A stretch of DNA of 6,939 bases from the NCBI GenBank assembly GCA_025964465.1, contig JAOPYS010000219.1:1-6939 (forward strand). Direction: 5' to 3'. Positions within the stretch are counted from its first letter, which is position 1; each line of letters starts with the position of its first letter. A program made the translations under genes and the position numbers. This stretch comes from Thermoleophilia bacterium. Its GTDB lineage: Bacteria > Actinomycetota > Thermoleophilia > Gaiellales > SKUG01. Below the pieces are notes generated by a model. The model worked only from the letters and a program-made list of their open reading frames with translations, did no database searches and was not told where the DNA came from. Below are positions 5,647 to 6,939 of the stretch, piece by piece.

Positions 5647-6939
5647 ATGACCGTCACGGACACCGCGAGCGCCTGGTGGCGCGACGCCGTCATCTACCAG
5701 GTCTACCCGCGCTCGTTCGCCGATTCGGACGGTGACGGCGTGGGCGACCTGCGCGGCGTCGTCGACCGGCTCGACCACCTCGAGTGGCTGGGCGTCGACG
5801 CGATCTGGCTGAGCCCGATCTCGCCCTCGCCGAACGCCGACTGGGGCTACGACGTCGCCGACTACGTCGGGGTCGACCCGGACCTGGGCACCGTCGAGGA
5901 CGCCGAGCTGCTCATCCGCGAGGCGGGTGCGCGCGGCATCCGCGTCCTCCTCGACCTCGTCCCCAACCACACGAGCGACCAGCACGCGTGGTTCGTCGAC
6001 GCGCGCACGGGGCCGGGCGCCGAGCACCGCGACTGGTACGTGTGGGCCGACCCAGCCCCGGACGGCGGCGTCCCCAACAACTGGCTGTCGATGTTCGGCG
6101 GGCCAGCCTGGACGTTGGACGAGCCGAGCGGCCAGCACTACCTCCACAACTTCCTGGCCGAGCAGCCCGACCTGAACTTCTGGAACGCCGACGTGCGCAC
6201 CGCGATGGAGGACGTGCTGCGCACGTGGTTCGACCGCGGCGTCGCGGGGTTCCGCATCGACGTGTGCCACGGCATCGTCAAGGACCGCCTCCTGCGCGAC
6301 AACCCGCCAGCGGCCGAGGAGGGGGACGAGCCGGGCGTCTTCACGGGTGACGACTCGGGCCCGCTCGCGTGGATGCAGGACCGCCGCTACAGCATGAACC
6401 GCCCCGAGGTCCACGAGGTGCTGCGCAGCTGGCGGCGCATCGCCGACGCGGCCGGCGAACGCGTGCTGCTGGGGGAGACGTGGGCGAGCGACGAGGAGTC
6501 GCTGGCGCGCTTCTACGGCGCCGACCTCGACGAGCTGCAGCTGGCCTTCAACTTCCTGCTGACGACCTCGCAGCCGCGCCCGGCGGAGCTGGCCGCGCAC
6601 CTGCGGCGCACGCTCGCGGCGCTGCCCGCGGGCGCGCAACCCGCGTGGGTGCTCTCCAACCACGACATCTCGCGGTGTGCCACCCGCTGGGGCGGCGGCG
6701 ACCCGCGCCTGGCCGCGACCGTGATGCTCCTGCTGCTGGCGCTGCCGGGCACGCCGACGCTCTACTACGGCGACGAGATCGGCATGGTGGACGTCGACGT
6801 GCCGCGCGACCGCCTGCGCGACCCGGTCGGCATCCGCGGCCTCGGCGGCGCGTTCGGGCGCGACGCGGCGCGCACGCCGATGCAGTGGGGTCCCGAGGCG
6901 GGCGGCGGCTTCGGCAGCGGCGCCGTCGAGCCATGGCTG
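5647..6939 (+). CDS. GH13 alpha-glucosidase (oligo-1,6-glucosidase/maltase type), 3' end outside window
   Basis: The first 431 residues of a glycoside hydrolase family 13 enzyme that cleaves terminal alpha-glucosidic bonds of small oligosaccharides by a retaining mechanism. Starting with WWRDAVIYQVYPRSF, it shows the calcium-type loop DSDGDGVGD (26-34), region I DLVPNH (103-108), region V QPDLNFWN (173-180), region II GFRIDV with nucleophile Asp205, region III LLGETW with acid/base Glu277, and region IV SNHD with stabiliser Asp340. Later come YYGDEIGM (373-380) and GRDAARTPMQW (404-414), typical of actinobacterial alpha-glucosidases (GH13_23/GH13_30-like; the subfamily is a guess). There is no signal peptide, so it acts in the cytoplasm on imported sugars. 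The barrel is nearly complete; the C-terminal beta-domain, about 100 residues in relatives of ~530-550, lies beyond the window. It is coupled to the ROK gene, which would phosphorylate the glucose released. Maltose, isomaltose, trehalose-type and sucrose-type substrates cannot be told apart here. Confidence 0.93.
   Translation, partial: MTVTDTASAWWRDAVIYQVYPRSFADSDGDGVGDLRGVVDRLDHLEWLGVDAIWLSPISPSPNADWGYDVADYVGVDPDLGTVEDAELLIREAGARGIRVLLDLVPNHTSDQHAWFVDARTGPGAEHRDWYVWADPAPDGGVPNNWLSMFGGPAWTLDEPSGQHYLHNFLAEQPDLNFWNADVRTAMEDVLRTWFDRGVAGFRIDVCHGIVKDRLLRDNPPAAEEGDEPGVFTGDDSGPLAWMQDRRYSMNRPEVHEVLRSWRRIADAAGERVLLGETWASDEESLARFYGADLDELQLAFNFLLTTSQPRPAELAAHLRRTLAALPAGAQPAWVLSNHDISRCATRWGGGDPRLAATVMLLLLALPGTPTLYYGDEIGMVDVDVPRDRLRDPVGIRGLGGAFGRDAARTPMQWGPEAGGGFGSGAVEPWL

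Noticed and set aside
3645..5693. 682-codon minus-strand frame across the surface protein and ROK genes
   Set aside because: It is antisense to two genes with strong signals (sorting signal, ROK motifs), its product has shadow composition, and it crosses the terminator hairpin.
5437..6663. 408-codon minus-strand frame opposite the glucosidase
   Set aside because: The plus strand encodes all GH13 catalytic regions here; the antisense product has no recognisable domain.

Overview
This is very GC-rich DNA with GC-biased third codon positions, all TGA stops in the complete genes, GTG starts and TANNNT-type promoter elements. A surface protein ends in an LPFTG sorting signal, which implies a sortase-containing Gram-positive cell envelope. 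Together these suggest a high-GC actinobacterium, possibly a Thermoleophilia/Solirubrobacterales-type lineage; that placement is inferred from style only. No rRNA, tRNA, CRISPR array, insertion sequence or phage gene was seen.

Layout, left to right. (1) The last 73 codons of a plus-strand protein with an Ala/Pro-rich linker and a helical tail, ending at 223. (2) A convergent minus-strand pair, transcribed right to left: an NAD-dependent sugar-nucleotide epimerase (2281-3267) that overlaps by four bases (GTGA) a polytopic O-antigen polymerase/ligase-like protein with a C-terminal TPR-like tail (242-2284). This looks like a two-gene surface-polysaccharide unit: one enzyme makes or modifies the activated sugar, the other joins glycan units at the membrane. 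(3) A 224-bp divergent intergenic region holding a good promoter candidate for the rightward gene. (4) A secreted, Ser-rich, LPFTG-anchored protein with three Cys-bracketed DTDGKDASG repeats (3492-4343). (5) A very strong GC hairpin, probably a terminator. (6) A rightward pair: a ROK-family sugar kinase-like protein (4452-5645) followed after one base by a GH13 alpha-glucosidase that runs off the window (5647-6939). This pair reads as cytoplasmic alpha-glucoside breakdown: the hydrolase frees glucose and the ROK protein phosphorylates or senses it.

The most unusual item is the ROK protein. It keeps the catalytic Asp and the zinc-site residues, but three normally Gly/Ala active-site positions are Cys. 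After the normal end of the ROK fold it carries about 60 extra residues that read like an AlpA/excisionase-type winged helix. Known ROK repressors carry a different HTH at the N-terminus, so this may be an inverted-order kinase/regulator fusion controlling the adjacent glucosidase. Its start codon also sits seven bases after a TANNNT hexamer and lacks a Shine-Dalgarno, suggesting a leaderless transcript.

Gaps without a gene are 224-241 (convergent gene ends, no terminator seen), 3268-3491 (promoter region), 4344-4451 (terminator plus promoter) and the single base 5646. None exceeds 300 bases.
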